Positions 50,851 through 63,198 of a stretch of DNA of 64,000 nt are shown here, piece after piece (position 1 is the stretch's first letter; the number at the start of each line of letters is the position of its first letter). The notes under the pieces were generated by a model. The model did no database searches and was not told where the DNA came from. It worked only from the letters and a program-made list of their open reading frames with translations. Made by a program: the position numbers and the translations under genes. Source of the stretch: Dama dama. Lineage: Eukaryota > Chordata > Mammalia > Artiodactyla > Cervidae. The stretch lies in assembly GCF_033118175.1 (NCBI RefSeq), contig NC_083701.1, positions 9,319,501 to 9,383,500 of the forward strand, written 5' to 3'.

Positions 50851-52233
50851 ACACTGGGGGCAAAGGGAGAATCCTGGAATCCAGGGGAGGAAATTGCTTC
50901 AAAGCAAACATCAGATGCCACAGTTTCTGGCTCCACAGAGAAGCGCTTACCAGCCATCTCTCCTGAAATCCCGCTTGCTGCCATGTTACTGGGTCCCCTG
51001 CCATGGCTTTGGACAACTACTCTCGTCTGCCACAGAACCAGTGACTCAAAGCCACGTTCCTCTTTCGCCCAGGTTGCCAAAGCAATAATCAAAAGTCCTG
51101 GAACTTGACTTCTGCTTCCAGAAGATGAAATAGACACAATTTCCCCCTATTCCTCCAGCTAAATACATTTAGAGCTCCTCGATATTATATGTAACACAAA
51201 CAGAAGAAGACACTAAGAGATGGATAAGAAGACAGTCATCAAGCAACCTCAGAACGAGAGAAACAGCGTGGTAGTAAGTTCCCTGAATGTTGTCTTGCCT
51301 CACACATCTCATACTCGTGGTAGAGAAACCACCAACTAGAAATGCCAAGAAGCACAGACCCCAGAAAAGTCCCAAGAAAAGCCTTTTTGAGCCAAAGGTC
51401 CAGGGACGGGCATTCTGCAAGACAGAAGATTTTTAGACAATAATTGTTCTATTCTTGCAAACCTCACAGAAAAAAAAAAAAAACAAAAGAACCTGTGGTT
51501 CCACTCCAGCCCAACAAAAGCCAGCTAGGGAGCTAAGAATTCCATTCTTACCAAGCTAAGGAGTCTCTCCAAGCCAGGATGGTGACTGAAAGGCCATGTG
51601 AGAAGCCAGAATTTTCACCCCAGCTGGGCTGTCACGAGTCCCTTCTCCCTGTGGGGTCAGTGGAGACCAAGCGGGCAGCCTGAACTTCCACTCGCCCCCA
51701 ACCAGCAATAATAAGGATGCCAACCCTCCCAGCTAGGGTGGCATCAGCATTGACCCACAGGGGAGCCTAAATGCCCACACTCAAAGATCTCCATCAAAGT
51801 AGTCATGCTCCCACCTCAATGAGATCCTCCCAAGAGTACCAAGGGCTTGACCTTGGACAAGCTACTCAATCTCTCCATGCTCCAATTTCTCATCTATGAA
51901 GTTGTAATGTTATCAGTGCCCAAGTTTATAGGATGATGTGATTGCTAAATACATAAACATAAGACGCATAGCACAGGGCCTGGCCCACAGTAAGCACCCA
52001 ATGTTATTTTTCTTGTAAAAATGAGAAATTTCCAGTGGCAGCAACCCCAGACATTGGCCTCATCTAAGGAGCATTTGTTTCCCTTCAACATATTTTAAAT
52101 CTCTTAACTTCTACTTCCTCTTTGAGTCTAATTTGCTATGCTGAAGGTAGGTGCACCTGGCGAAACCCCATCTGCTAGCTTGGGTGGGCAGTCATTCACA
52201 GCCCACAGTGACCACTGTCCTGGAATTTTAAGA
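50851..52233. other. Intergenic, mostly unassigned
   Basis: A MIR-like stretch at about 51850-52010 (gacaagctactcaatctctc to cctggcccacagtaagcacc). No gene seen. Confidence 0.6.
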
Positions 52234-52441
52234 AAGTGAAAGTCGCTCAGTCATGTCTGACTCCTTGTGACCCCATGGACTGTAGTCCGCCAGGCTCCTC
52301 TGTCCACGGAATTTTCCAGGCCAGAATACTGGAGTGGGTAGCCTTTCCCTTCTCCAGGGATCTTCCCAACCCAGGAATCAAATCCAGGTCTCCCGCATTA
52401 CAGGTGGATTCTTTACCATCTGAACCACCAGGGAAGCCCAA
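52234..52441 (-). mobile_element. Bov-tA SINE with 10-bp target duplication
   Basis: Complete inverted element. Flanks aattttaaga at 52224-52233 and 52442-52451. Confidence 0.94.
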
Positions 52442-52654
52442 AATTTTAAGAGGGTGCCCTTAAACCTTAGCCTTATAAATATTTCCTCCTCATTTCCATT
52501 TTTTTTTTTTTTTTAAGCTAAAGAATCATCCCAAGTCATTGTATCTACAGTTGATGGCACCGGGGAACTGGTGGGACCATGTCAACTGAAAGAAAGTTGC
52601 ACAATGTAAGAGTTGTGAGTTTGTTTTATTCAAGAACCTTACTGAGGACTATAG

Positions 52655-52857
52655 GTGCTTCCCTGGTGGCTCAGACGGTAAAGAATCTGCCTGCAATGGA
52701 GGAAACCCGGGTTCAATCCCTGGGTCGGGAAGATCCCCTGGAGAAGGGAATAGCAACCCACTCCAGTATTCTAGCCTGGAGGATCCCATGAACAGAGGAG
52801 CCTGGTACAGTCCATAGTGTTGCAAAGAGTTGCACACAACCGACCGAGCAGCTTTCA
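52655..52857 (+). mobile_element. Bov-tA SINE with 17-bp target duplication
   Basis: Complete element. Flanks cttactgaggactatag at 52638-52654 and 52858-52874 are identical, suggesting a fairly recent insertion. Confidence 0.96.
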
Positions 52858-52874
52858 CTTACTGAGGACTATAG

Positions 52875-53747
52875 CCTGGGAGACAGCCTTTGAGGGTGTA
52901 GGGGAGAAACCAGCTTCTAAGGGCTTTCTGGCTAGGGGATCCATGCATTTGGGCATTCATCTGCTAGTCACAAAGATCACTGCTAGTCACAAAGAACAGA
53001 TACCTTGAGTTAATCATTTAGTGCTTTTCAATGTATGGGAAAATGCAAGAATCTGAGTTCAGTAAAAAAAAAAAAAAAATCTGCCTGAGGTATACATCTA
53101 TCTGAGGGGCTGTTTTCCCAAAGCACAGAGTGGCTCATCCGTTCTTCACCCTGAACTTTCCGCACTGACCACAGTGGCTGACAACTTAATCCTCGTGGAA
53201 CTGGGTGGTGAGCAATGCTCTTTGTTCTGCTTTGTTCACAACCAGAGCCTGACGCTCCTGAAGCACTGCTCTTCCTCACTTTTGACTCTTTGTGTTTCGA
53301 GCAATACATGTTTTGTTTTATTATTTTCCACAGTAGAGGAATATAATGCTGACATTTTAATTTCCATGGTGGTTCCCCTTTTCCTTTTAGGAAGGCTCAG
53401 ACAATTTTCTAACACTTTGAATAGCTTCTTAAATCATTCGTTTTTCTTCTCTGATTCATTTTGGACTAGTATCGTTTGCTAGATTTAAGTCTTTCTCTCT
53501 TGCCCTGCTTTCCTAACTGAAAATGCATATATTTAACAAATGTGTCTCTAGGTTTTGTCCTTTTGGGTCTCTTAGATTGGAAGAAATAAAATCAGGAAAC
53601 TCTAGGACTGCCAGAGCATCAGTTATTCCGACCAATCTTGTCTGCTGCCACTTCTGTCACAGTTAAGGCATTCTCCCAACCAGTCAATAAACCAGTCATG
53701 GATGCTATCTTGTTTTGCCTGGCTTCTCCCAGTAGGTTTCTTGTCTG
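52875..53747. other. Intergenic, unassigned
   Basis: No gene or clear repeat. A 16-bp direct repeat (gctagtcacaaagaNc) occurs near 52963 and 52982. Confidence 0.6.
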
Positions 53748-53757
53748 TGTGCCTTAC

Positions 53758-53760
<3 letters not shown>

Positions 53761-53801
<41 letters not shown>

Positions 53802-54007
53802 CATGCAAGTGCCCTCAGTCCTGTCTGACTCTCTGCGACCCCATGGACTGTGGCCCCCCAGGCTTCTCTGTCCATGGGATTTTCCAGGCAAGAGTACTGG
53901 AGTGGGTTGCCATTTCCTCCTCCAGGGGATCTTCCCAACCCAGGGATAGAACCCTCGTCTCCTGCATTGGCAGGCGGGTTCTTTACCACTGAGCCACGTG
54001 GGAAGCC
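53761..54007 (-). mobile_element. Bov-tA SINE with (GT)n tail and 13-bp target duplication
   Basis: The inverted element begins with about 19 GT units (the complement of its CA tail, 53761-53798). Flanks tgtgccttacttt at 53748-53760 and 54008-54020 are identical. Confidence 0.95.
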
Positions 54008-54129
54008 TGTGCCTTACTTTAAGAGGCATCATTTGATAAATTTCTCAGGCACGTTCCTCAGGGCAGAAGTAGTATTTGTGCCTCCACTTCTGCGTAAAGG
54101 TGGCTGCCTCACTTTGAAACTCCCTGAAA

Positions 54130-55692
54130 GACTCTACTACAAAGCCACAGTCATCAAGACAGTATGGTACTGGCACAAAGACAGAAATATAGATCAATGG
54201 AACAGAATAGAAAGCCCAGAGATAAATCCACGAACCTATGGACACCTTATCTTTGACAAAGGAGGCAAGGATATACAATGGAAAAAAGACAACCTCTTTA
54301 ACAAGTGGTGCTGGGAAAACTGGTCAACCACTTGTAAAAGAATGAAACTAGAACACTTTCTAACACCATACACAAAAATAAACTCAAAATGGATTAAAGA
54401 TCTAAATGCAAGACCAGAAACTATAAAACTCCTAGAGGAGAACATAGGCAAAACACTCTCCGACATAAATCACAGCAAGATCCTCTATGACCCACCTCCC
54501 AGAATATTGGAAATAAAAGCAAAACTAAACAAATGGGACCTAATGAAACTTAAAAGCTTTTGCACTACAAAGGAAACTATAAGTAAGGTGAAAAGACAGC
54601 CCTCAGACTGGGAGAAAATAATAGCAAATGAAGAAACAGACAAAGGATTAATCTCAAAAATATACAAGCAACTCCTGCAGCTCAATTCCAGAAAAATAAA
54701 TGACCCAATCAAAAAATGGGCCAAAGAACTAAACAGACATTTCTCCAAAGAAGACATACAGATGGCTAACAAACACATGAAAAGATGCTCAACCTCACTC
54801 ATTATTAGAGAAATGCAAATCAAAACCACAATGAGGTACCATTACACGCCAGTCAGGATGGCTGCTATCCAAAAGTCTACAAGCAATAAATGCTGGAGAG
54901 GGTGTGGAGAAAAGGGAACCCTCTTACACTGTTGGTGGGAATGCAAACTAGTACAGCCGCTATGGAAAACAGTGTGGAGATTTCTTAAAAAACTGGAAAT
55001 AGAACTGCCATATGACCCAGCAATCCCACTTCTGGGCATACACACTGAGGAAACCAGATCTGAAAGAGACACGTGCACCCCAATGTTCATCGCAGCACTG
55101 TTTATAATAGCCAGGACATGGAAGCAACCTAGATGCCCATCAGCAGATGAATGGATAAGGAAGCTGTGGTACATATACACCATGGAATATTACTCAGCCA
55201 TGAAAAAGAATTCATTTGAACCAGTCCTAATGAGATGGATGAAACTGGAGCCCCTTATACAGAGTGAAGCAAGCCAGAAAGATAAAGAACATTACAGCAT
55301 ACTGACACATGTATATGGAATTTAGAAAGGTGATAACGATAACCCTATATGCAGAACAGAAAAAGAGACACAGAAATACAGAACAGACTTTTGAACTTTG
55401 TGGGAGAATGTGAGGGTGGGATATTTCAAAAGAACAGCATGTATACTATCTATGGTGAAACAGATCACCAGCCCAGGTGGGATGCACAAGACAAGTGCTC
55501 CGGCCTGGTGCACTGGGAAGACCCAGAGGAATCGGGTGGAGAGGGAGGTGGGAGGGGGGATCGGGATTGGGAATACATGTAAATCCATGGCTGATTCATA
55601 TCAACGTATGACAAAACCCACTGGAAAAAAAATAATAATAATAAAAATTTAAAAAAAAAAAATAAAGAAAATGTAATTGTAAAAAAAAAAAA
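54130..55692 (+). mobile_element. Young L1 (L1-BT type), 5' truncated, 15-bp target duplication
   Basis: 1.56 kb, bounded exactly by perfect repeats tgaaactccctgaaa at 54115-54129 and 55693-55707. The 3' part of ORF2 is open from the junction to the stop at about 55323 (contains W-Y-W-H-K-D-R-N, H-C-W-W-E-C, Y-T-M-E-Y-Y). A 3' UTR and an A-rich tail follow. Endonuclease and reverse-transcriptase domains are absent, so it is not mobile by itself. Near-identical to the TG intron 16 copy. Confidence 0.97.
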
Positions 55693-55707
55693 TGAAACTC
55701 CCTGAAA

Positions 55708-56112
55708 TTACCTGGAGTATTCTGTGCTGATCTTCATGGTCTTATCTTCCCACATTTGTCTAGATTTCCTATGAGCATCACACACAGTGGCTCATTCAAG
55801 GTGTTAGAGAGAAGACATTTTCCTATACTCTCCTGGGTTCTCCCGGATAGTCTAAGAATTAGGTCAACATGAGACAAATGAACAGGGGAAAACCAAAAGT
55901 TTAGTAACACTTGTACATGGGAGAGACCTATGAGAAGTGAATAACAGGCCCAAATGGCCCAAATCCTCAACTTAAATACTATCTTCAGCAACAGAGAAAC
56001 AAGGATATTGGGGGCAGTGATTTGGGAATTCGAAGGCGAGGAAAGCAATTGGCATGGAGATGGAAAAGCAATTGTTTGGTAAACAAATGCTTGCTGGGCC
56101 AGGATGATTTAT
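55708..56112. other. Intergenic, unassigned
   Basis: No gene or repeat recognised. Confidence 0.6.
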
Positions 56113-58098
56113 TGAGTCCCAGAGTGGACTGATGAACTATGGACGGAGGTTCATGACATTGTACAGGAGGCAGGGATCAAGACCATCCCCAAGAAAAGAA
56201 ATGCAAAAAAGCAACATGGCTGTCTGAGGAGGCCTTACAAATAGCTGTGAAAAGAAGGGAAGTGAAAAGCAAAGGAGAAAAGGAAAGATATACCCATTTG
56301 AATTCAGAGTTCCAAAAAAGAGCAAGGAGAGATAAGAAAGCCTTCCTCAGTGATCAATGCAAAGAAATAGAGGAAAACAATAGAAGGGGAAAGACTAGAG
56401 ATCTCTTCAAGAAAATTAGAGATACCAAGGGAACATTTCATGCAAAGATAGGTTCAATAAAGGACTGAAATGGTATAGACATAACAGAAGCAGATGATAT
56501 TAAGAAGAGATGGCAAAAATACACAGAAGAATTGTACAAAAAGATCTTCATGACCCAGATAACCGCAATGGTGTGATCACTTACCTAGAGCCAGACATCC
56601 TGGAATGTGAAGTCATGTGGGCCTTAGGAAGTATCACTATGAACAAAGCTAGTGGAGGTGATGGAATTCCAGTTGAACTATTGCAAATCCTGAAAGATGA
56701 TGCTGTGAAAGTGCTGCACTCAATATGCCAGCAAATTTGGAAAACTCAGCAGTGGCCACAGGACTGGAAAAGGTCAGTTTTCATTCCAATCCCAAAGAAA
56801 GGCAATGCCAAAGAATGTTCAAACTACTGCACAATTGCACTCATCTCACACACTAGCAAAGTAATGCTTAAAATTCTCCAAGCCAGGCTTCAGCAATACA
56901 TGAACCGTGAACTTCCAGATGTTCAAGCTGGTTTTAGAAAAGGCAGATGAACCAGAGATCAAATTGCCAATGTCTGTTGGATCATCAAAAAAGCAAGAGA
57001 GTTCCAGAAAAACATCTATTTCTGCTTTATTGACTATGCCAAAGCCTTTGACTGTGTGGATCACAATAAACTGGAAAATTCTGAAAGAGATGGGAATACC
57101 AGACCACCTGACCTGCCTCTTGAGAAATCTGTGTGCAGGTCAGGAAGCAACAGTTAGAACTGGACATGGAACAACAGACTGGTTCCAAATAGAAAAAGGA
57201 GTACATCAAGGCTGTATATTGTCACCCTGCTTATTTAACTTATATGCAGAGTACATCATCAGAAACACTGGGCTGGAGGAAGCACAAGCTGGAATCAAGA
57301 ATGCCGGGAGAAATATCAATAACCTCAGATATGCAGATGACACCATCCTTATGGCAGAAAGTGAAGAACTAAACAGTCTCTTGATGAAAGAGTGAGAGTG
57401 AAAAAGTTGGCTTAAAGCTCAACATTCAGAAAACTAAGATCATGGCATCTGGTTCCATCACTTCATGGGAAACAGATGGGGAAACAGTGGAAACAGATGG
57501 GGAAACAGTGGCTGACTTTTTTTTTTTTCTGGGCTCCAAAATCACTGCAGATGGTGATTGCAGCCATGAAATTAAAAGATGCTTACTCCTTGGAGGGAAA
57601 GTTATGACCCACCTAGACAGTATATTAAAAAGCAGAGACATTACTCTGCCGACAAAGGTCCATCTAGTCAAGGCTACGGTTTTTCAGTTGGACTATAAAG
57701 AAAGCTGAGCACCGAAGAATTGATTCTTTTGAACTGTGGTGTTGGAGAAGACTCTTGAGAGTCCCTTGGACTGCAAGGAGATCCAATCAGTCCATCCTAA
57801 AGAAATTCCTGGGTGTTCATTGGAAGGACTGATATTGAAGCTGAAACTCCAATACTTTGGCCACCTGATGCAAAGAGCTAACTCATTGGAAAAGACCCTG
57901 ATGCTGAGAAAGATTGAGAGCAGGAGGAGAAGGAGACAACAGAGGATGAGATGGTTGGATGGCATCACCGACTCAATGGACATGGATTTGGGTGGACTCC
58001 GGGAGTTGGTGATGGACAGGGAGGCCTGGCGTGTTGCGGTTCATGGGGTCGCAAACAGTCGGACACGACTGAGCGACTGAATTGAACTGAACTGAGGG
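56113..58098 (+). mobile_element. BovB (RTE) LINE, 5' truncated, inactive
   Basis: About 2 kb covering the region before the reverse transcriptase through the 3' end. Contains N-K-A-S-G-G-D-G-I-P, I-P-I-P-K-K-G-N, D-Y-A-K-A-F-D-C-V, Q-G-C-I-L-S-P and R-Y-A-D-D near 57326. The frame is broken by a TGA at about 56948 (after F-R-K-G-R), by stops near 56466 and by later shifts, so no full protein is made. It ends in the BovB (GAACT) tail. Confidence 0.95.
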
Positions 58099-59400
58099 TG
58101 GACTCTGATCTCCAGGCCCTGATGAGTTTTCCCCACCAGATGCTGCCCATGTTCTCTGCAGATAGCTGCAGTGACAGCTCTATTCTGGAGCAAGCCCTCT
58201 ACCTAAATCCTTTCAGATAGCTACGAGGAAGATCAGTCTTCTCCTGAGTCTTTTGGGCCTTGATTGTTTTCAACTCAAGATAATCCACATTGCCAGAGAG
58301 ACATTTTGGGGATGGCAAAAAAATTATCTGTTTCCCTATAAAGAGATGGTCCCCCCTCTCTATGAGCCTTCCATTTGTGACTCTGAGATAGAGCTTCTCA
58401 AAATAGTCCACTGATCCTAGACCTGTCTGTCTTTGGAGAATTTCCAACAAAAAAAGAGCTGAGAACTGACTGTGCAGCCTGGCCTAGTCCTCTCTATTAA
58501 CTTATGTCTGGTTGTTCTAGTGTCTCTTTTTAAGACAATTTTATCGCCCATGCAACACCATCACTCACTCCTGTCAGCCTACAGTGGCCTTCCAAGCCCT
58601 GTTTTCTAATTGAAATCTGGCGAGTCTCCCATCTAAGATCTCAGCCTTTCTCCCAAGCAACACTCTCTTATTCTTCTGTCTTTGAAGTTTGTTTTCAATC
58701 TTACAATGCTCCCACAATTACTGTAAGAAAGAAGAATGCTTTTCTAATGAAGGCATTTTCTCCTTGATTTCCTGGGCAAGACTGACTCCTAGAGACAGAG
58801 TGTTTCAAGAACGAAAGTAAATTGTAGGGTTGTCATAATTTTACTGAATTCTTCTCTTTCTCAAACTAAAAAGACAGCATAGTATAATTATCCCCTTACA
58901 TTCCTTTCTCTTATAACTTAATTATATACTTTACAGTTTTATATTTACAGAAAAATTGAGCATATAGTACAGAAAATTCCCATATACCCTCTTTCTCCAG
59001 TTTCTGCTAGTACTAACATCTTGCATTAGTGTGGTACAGTTGTAACAATTAATGAAACAATACTTATACATTATTTTTAACTAAAGTCCACAGTTTACAT
59101 TGTTTCATTATTTTTACTTTTCATTTTGAAATAATTTGTCAACTTGTTCCAAAGTTGAAATAGTAGTACAGAGTTCCCAATACTCTTTAACCAATTTCAC
59201 CTAATATTAACATCTTACATAACCATATCATAATTACCCAAACTGAGAATCTATCAATACAATACTATTAACGAAACTACAGACTTTTACAGGCTTCCAC
59301 CAGCTTTTCCACCAGTAACTTTTTTTTTTTTCCCTGTTCCAGGATCCAATCCAGGATCTTACATTTCATTTACCTATAATGTCTCTTTAGTTTCCTCCCT
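58099..59400. other. Intergenic, AT-rich
   Basis: No gene seen. AT-rich, probably decayed retroposons that I cannot assign. Confidence 0.55.
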
Positions 59401-60350
59401 AGAAAATATTTGGAAATATTCAAAAATTCTAGGATTAATAAGTGAGTTTAACAATGTCATCAGATACAAGATATTTTTTAAAAATCAATTTTATTTATAT
59501 TCTAGTAATTAAACATCTGAAAACAAAATTGAGAAAACAATTCCATTTACAATATCATCAGAAAGAATAAGATACTCAGAAACAAATTTAACAAAATAAG
59601 TGCAAAATCTGAACACTGAAAACTACAAAATATTGCTAGGGAAAAAAATATAGAGAAATGCTAAACAAATGGAGAAACACACCATGCTCTTGATCAAAAG
59701 ACTCAATAGTGTTAAGATGGTAACTTATCTGTAGATTCAGTGCAATTCCTGTCAAAAGCCCAGCAGGCTTTTAAAAGAAAGTAACAAATCTGAGAAGGGG
59801 ATGACAGAGGATGAGATGGTTGGATGGCATCACTGACTTGATGGACATGAGTCTGAGCAAGCTCCAGGAGTTGGTGATGGACAGGGAGGCCTGGCGTGCT
59901 CCAGTCCAAGGGGTTGCAAAGAGGCAGACACGACTGAGTGACTGAACTGAACAAACCTGATCCTAGAACTTTTATAGGAATGCAAAAAAAAAAAAAAAAC
60001 CAAAAAAAATCCCCACTAGATTTTGGCAAAAAACAGGCAAGAAAAAAGAACATAATTAAAGGAATTACACCTAATTGATTCTAAACCTTAAAGCTACAGT
60101 AATCAAGATAGTATGACATTTGACTAAGGACAGACATCTAGATCAATGAGAAGAGAATACAGTGTGGCCATAAACCTATGTAATTATGGTCAATTGATTT
60201 TTGACAAAAGGACATAGGTAATTCAAAGGGAAAATATTATTTTCAACAAAGGGCACTGGAACAACTGGACACCCACATGCAAATAAAAATGAAGTGTCAC
60301 TGCACACCTATCAAACTAGCTAACATGCAAAACATTGGCAAACACCAAAC
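59400..60350 (+). repeat. Old L1 ORF2 remains, interrupted by a BovB 3' end
   Basis: Two flanking parts resemble L1 ORF2 coding DNA (gtagattcagtgcaattcc; then aaagctacagtaatcaagat, gttttgacaaaaggac-like). The BovB piece at 59795-59952 sits between them. Confidence 0.7.
59795..59952 (+). mobile_element. BovB LINE 3' end
   Basis: Contains atgagatggttggatggcatc, ggtgatggacagggaggcc and the terminal gactgagtgactgaactgaac. Confidence 0.88.
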
Positions 60351-60539
60351 GCTGACGAGGAAGGCTGCGCATCCTTCATTCGGTTGGCCGTATTTTCAGG
60401 TCTGTTTCGAGGTTCCCTCTTCCGTACTACCAACCTACATCTCTGTCTTTACGCTACATCTACACTGTCCTGGCCACTTCAGCTTAATAACCTCCAAATC
60501 AGAAACTGCATGCCCTTCAACTTGAGTTCTTCTCTTTCA

Positions 60540-62340
60540 AAATTTCTCAGGGTATTCTCGTTCCTTCACATTTCCATATAAAATTTGAATCAGTTTGCTA
60601 ATTTCTGCTTCAAAAAGTCTGCTGGGATTTCACATGGGATTGCATTCTATTAATCTGTCTTGGGAGAACTGACATTTTAACAGTATGGTGTCTTCCAATC
60701 CATGTTCTTAGTATTTCTATTTACCCCATCTTTATTCTAGGCATTGTTTTGTAGTTCTCTGTGCACAGGTTCTGCATATCTTCTCAGATTCACTGTCAAG
60801 TTTTTTCTTTGATGCCATCAAAAATTGCATTTAAGAAAATCCTAATCTCCAACAGCACCTTGCTAATGTAAAGAAATCTTAATTCTAGCGGCATTTTTGG
60901 TAGGTTCCTTACGCTTTTCCAAGTACATGTCACCTGCAAATGTTTTTTCTTCCTAAGTACTATGCCTTTTATTTTTTCTCCTTTATTGCCCAGTGCCCTA
61001 TTGCACTAGCAGGACCTATACATTAATGTTGGATAACAGTGAGGGTGGATATTCTGGCTCTGTTCCTTACAGAAAGTATTCCTTTACCATTATGAGGTTT
61101 GTCTCCTGACAGATGCTCTATATTGTTATGCAAATTCTTGTTCTAGTAGTTTTTGATCATGAATGGACACTGAAATTTATGAAAACCCTTATCTTAGTCA
61201 ATTAACATAATTCATTGACTTTAAACCACCTCTGTATTCCTGTGGAATACCCAACTTGATATATTATAGTTCCTGTATATCATTGTATTCATGTAATTAT
61301 TTTGTTGAGGACTGTGTCTATATTCTAGACATGTGTTACTCTATAATTTTCTTTCCTTGTAGTGTTTTTTTCTGGTTCTGGCATGAGGTTAAAGTTGGTC
61401 TCGAAAAATACGTGTTTCTTTCTTATTTTTTCAGTGCTTGTGTAAAATCAAGAATTATTCCTTAAATGTTTGATATAATTCACATTTAGGCCTGGAATTT
61501 TGAAGGAACATTTTCAATTACAAATTCAATGTATTTAAGTCTATTTGCTAACTTGTATCTTTGAGGAATTTTTTGTTTCATTGTAAGCTGTTAAATTTAT
61601 TAGTGTTTTTTTCACTATATCCCTTTTAAAAAATTGTATGTTTGATATGTTGTAATGTTCCCTCTTCCATTCTAATTTTCAGTCTATGTAGGAGTCAACT
61701 GGTTTTATTTTCCATGCAAAGAATCAGCTTTTTTGTTTATATTGATACTTCCCTTTTGTGTGTCCATTTGATACTTCATAGATTTCACACATTTATTTCC
61801 ATTTATTTTGGTTTTAAACTGCTTTCTCATTTTTTAAATCTTAAACCAATGATTTTGTACCTTACCTAAAATTTCTAGCTTTTTAAAAAACTGAGGTATA
61901 ATTGATATTAGTTTAAAGAGTACGATTCAAAATTTGCATATATTGCAAAATGATCACCACAGTAAGTTTAGTTAAAATCTGTACCTTGCTTTTTATTATA
62001 ATCATTTAAAATGGTAAATTTCCCTCTAATGTCAAGCTGCATCCCACAAATTTTAACATTATATGTTTTCCTTTTCATTCAGTCATTTTCTAATTTAACA
62101 TAACTTTTTTGAGTCATGGATTGTTTACAAGTATGTTGGTAATTTCCTAACACTTTGGAGTTTTTTCAGGTATCTAATACCAGTTTCCAGTTTAATTTCA
62201 TTATTGTTGGAGAACATGTTATACATTTCAATTTTAAACGAATTGAGACCTATTTTATAGCCTAGCATGTAGTCCATCTCTTTGCATGTTCCATGTGTAT
62301 TAAAAAGGAAATTCATATTCTCATGTTGTTGGATGGAACG
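60540..62340 (-). repeat. Old L1 remains, inverted
   Basis: AT-rich stretch that reads as complemented L1 ORF2 (for example ttattttgttgaggactgtg and tttttctggttctggcatgagg). Heavily decayed, no open frame. Confidence 0.65.
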
Positions 62341-62964
62341 TCCTCTAAACGTCAATTAGGTTGAGTATTCATTTTTGTTCCAGTCTCCTGTCCTGATATT
62401 CTGACTACTTGTTCCATCAATTAGTGTTAAAGGAGGGCTGAAATCTTCAACTATAATTGTAGATTTCTCTATTTTATATTCAGTGATATTAGTGATTAGT
62501 TCACCAAGTACTTTGATACTCTAAGAAGTCTATAAATACAATTTTAAATTGCAATTCTGTGTGTATGGACAAAAGTATGATAAAGACTTGTAAGTATAAA
62601 AGAAGACAACATTCTATTAAGAAGTAAAATACAAAGGCAAAAAATAGAATATAAAAACTGAAAATTTTCCAAATGTTAAAGAAGAGCTTGCTTGTGTACT
62701 TTTAAAACAGATGTTGGTAACTAACAAAACAGTATTGATTCTATTCCAACATTGATAAGAGGTTGATCTTAATTGCCCAATATTTACAAATTAGAAACCA
62801 CACTCTGCAACTGTTTAAAGTACAATTCCTTAGCTGACTAAGTACACTCCAGTCTTGTCTCTGGATCTACTTTCAGGTTACCCAAAGACAACAGGTATCA
62901 GAAACATGACAATTTTTCAAAATTCCTATGGAGAGGTCACAGTCAAAAAACATTCAAAAACGAC
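62341..62964. other. Intergenic, AT-rich
   Basis: No gene or clear repeat recognised. Confidence 0.55.
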
Positions 62965-62975
62965 TGTTTTAATTG

Positions 62976-63187
62976 AAGGTTTCCCAGGTGGCGTTAAAGA
63001 ATCTGCCTGCCAATGCAGGAGAAGCAAGAGATGTGGGTTTGATCCCTAAGTTGGGAAGATCCCTGGGAGTAGAAAATGGCAAATCCCTTCAGTATTTTTG
63101 CCTGGAGAATTCCATGGACAAAGGAGCCTTACAGCCCATGGGGCTGCAAAGAGTCAAGACACAACTAAGTGACTGAGCACACACACC
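62976..63187 (+). mobile_element. Bov-tA SINE with 11-bp target duplication
   Basis: Complete but diverged element. Flanks ctgttttaatt at 62965-62975 and 63188-63198. Confidence 0.92.
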
Positions 63188-63198
63188 CTGTTTTAATT

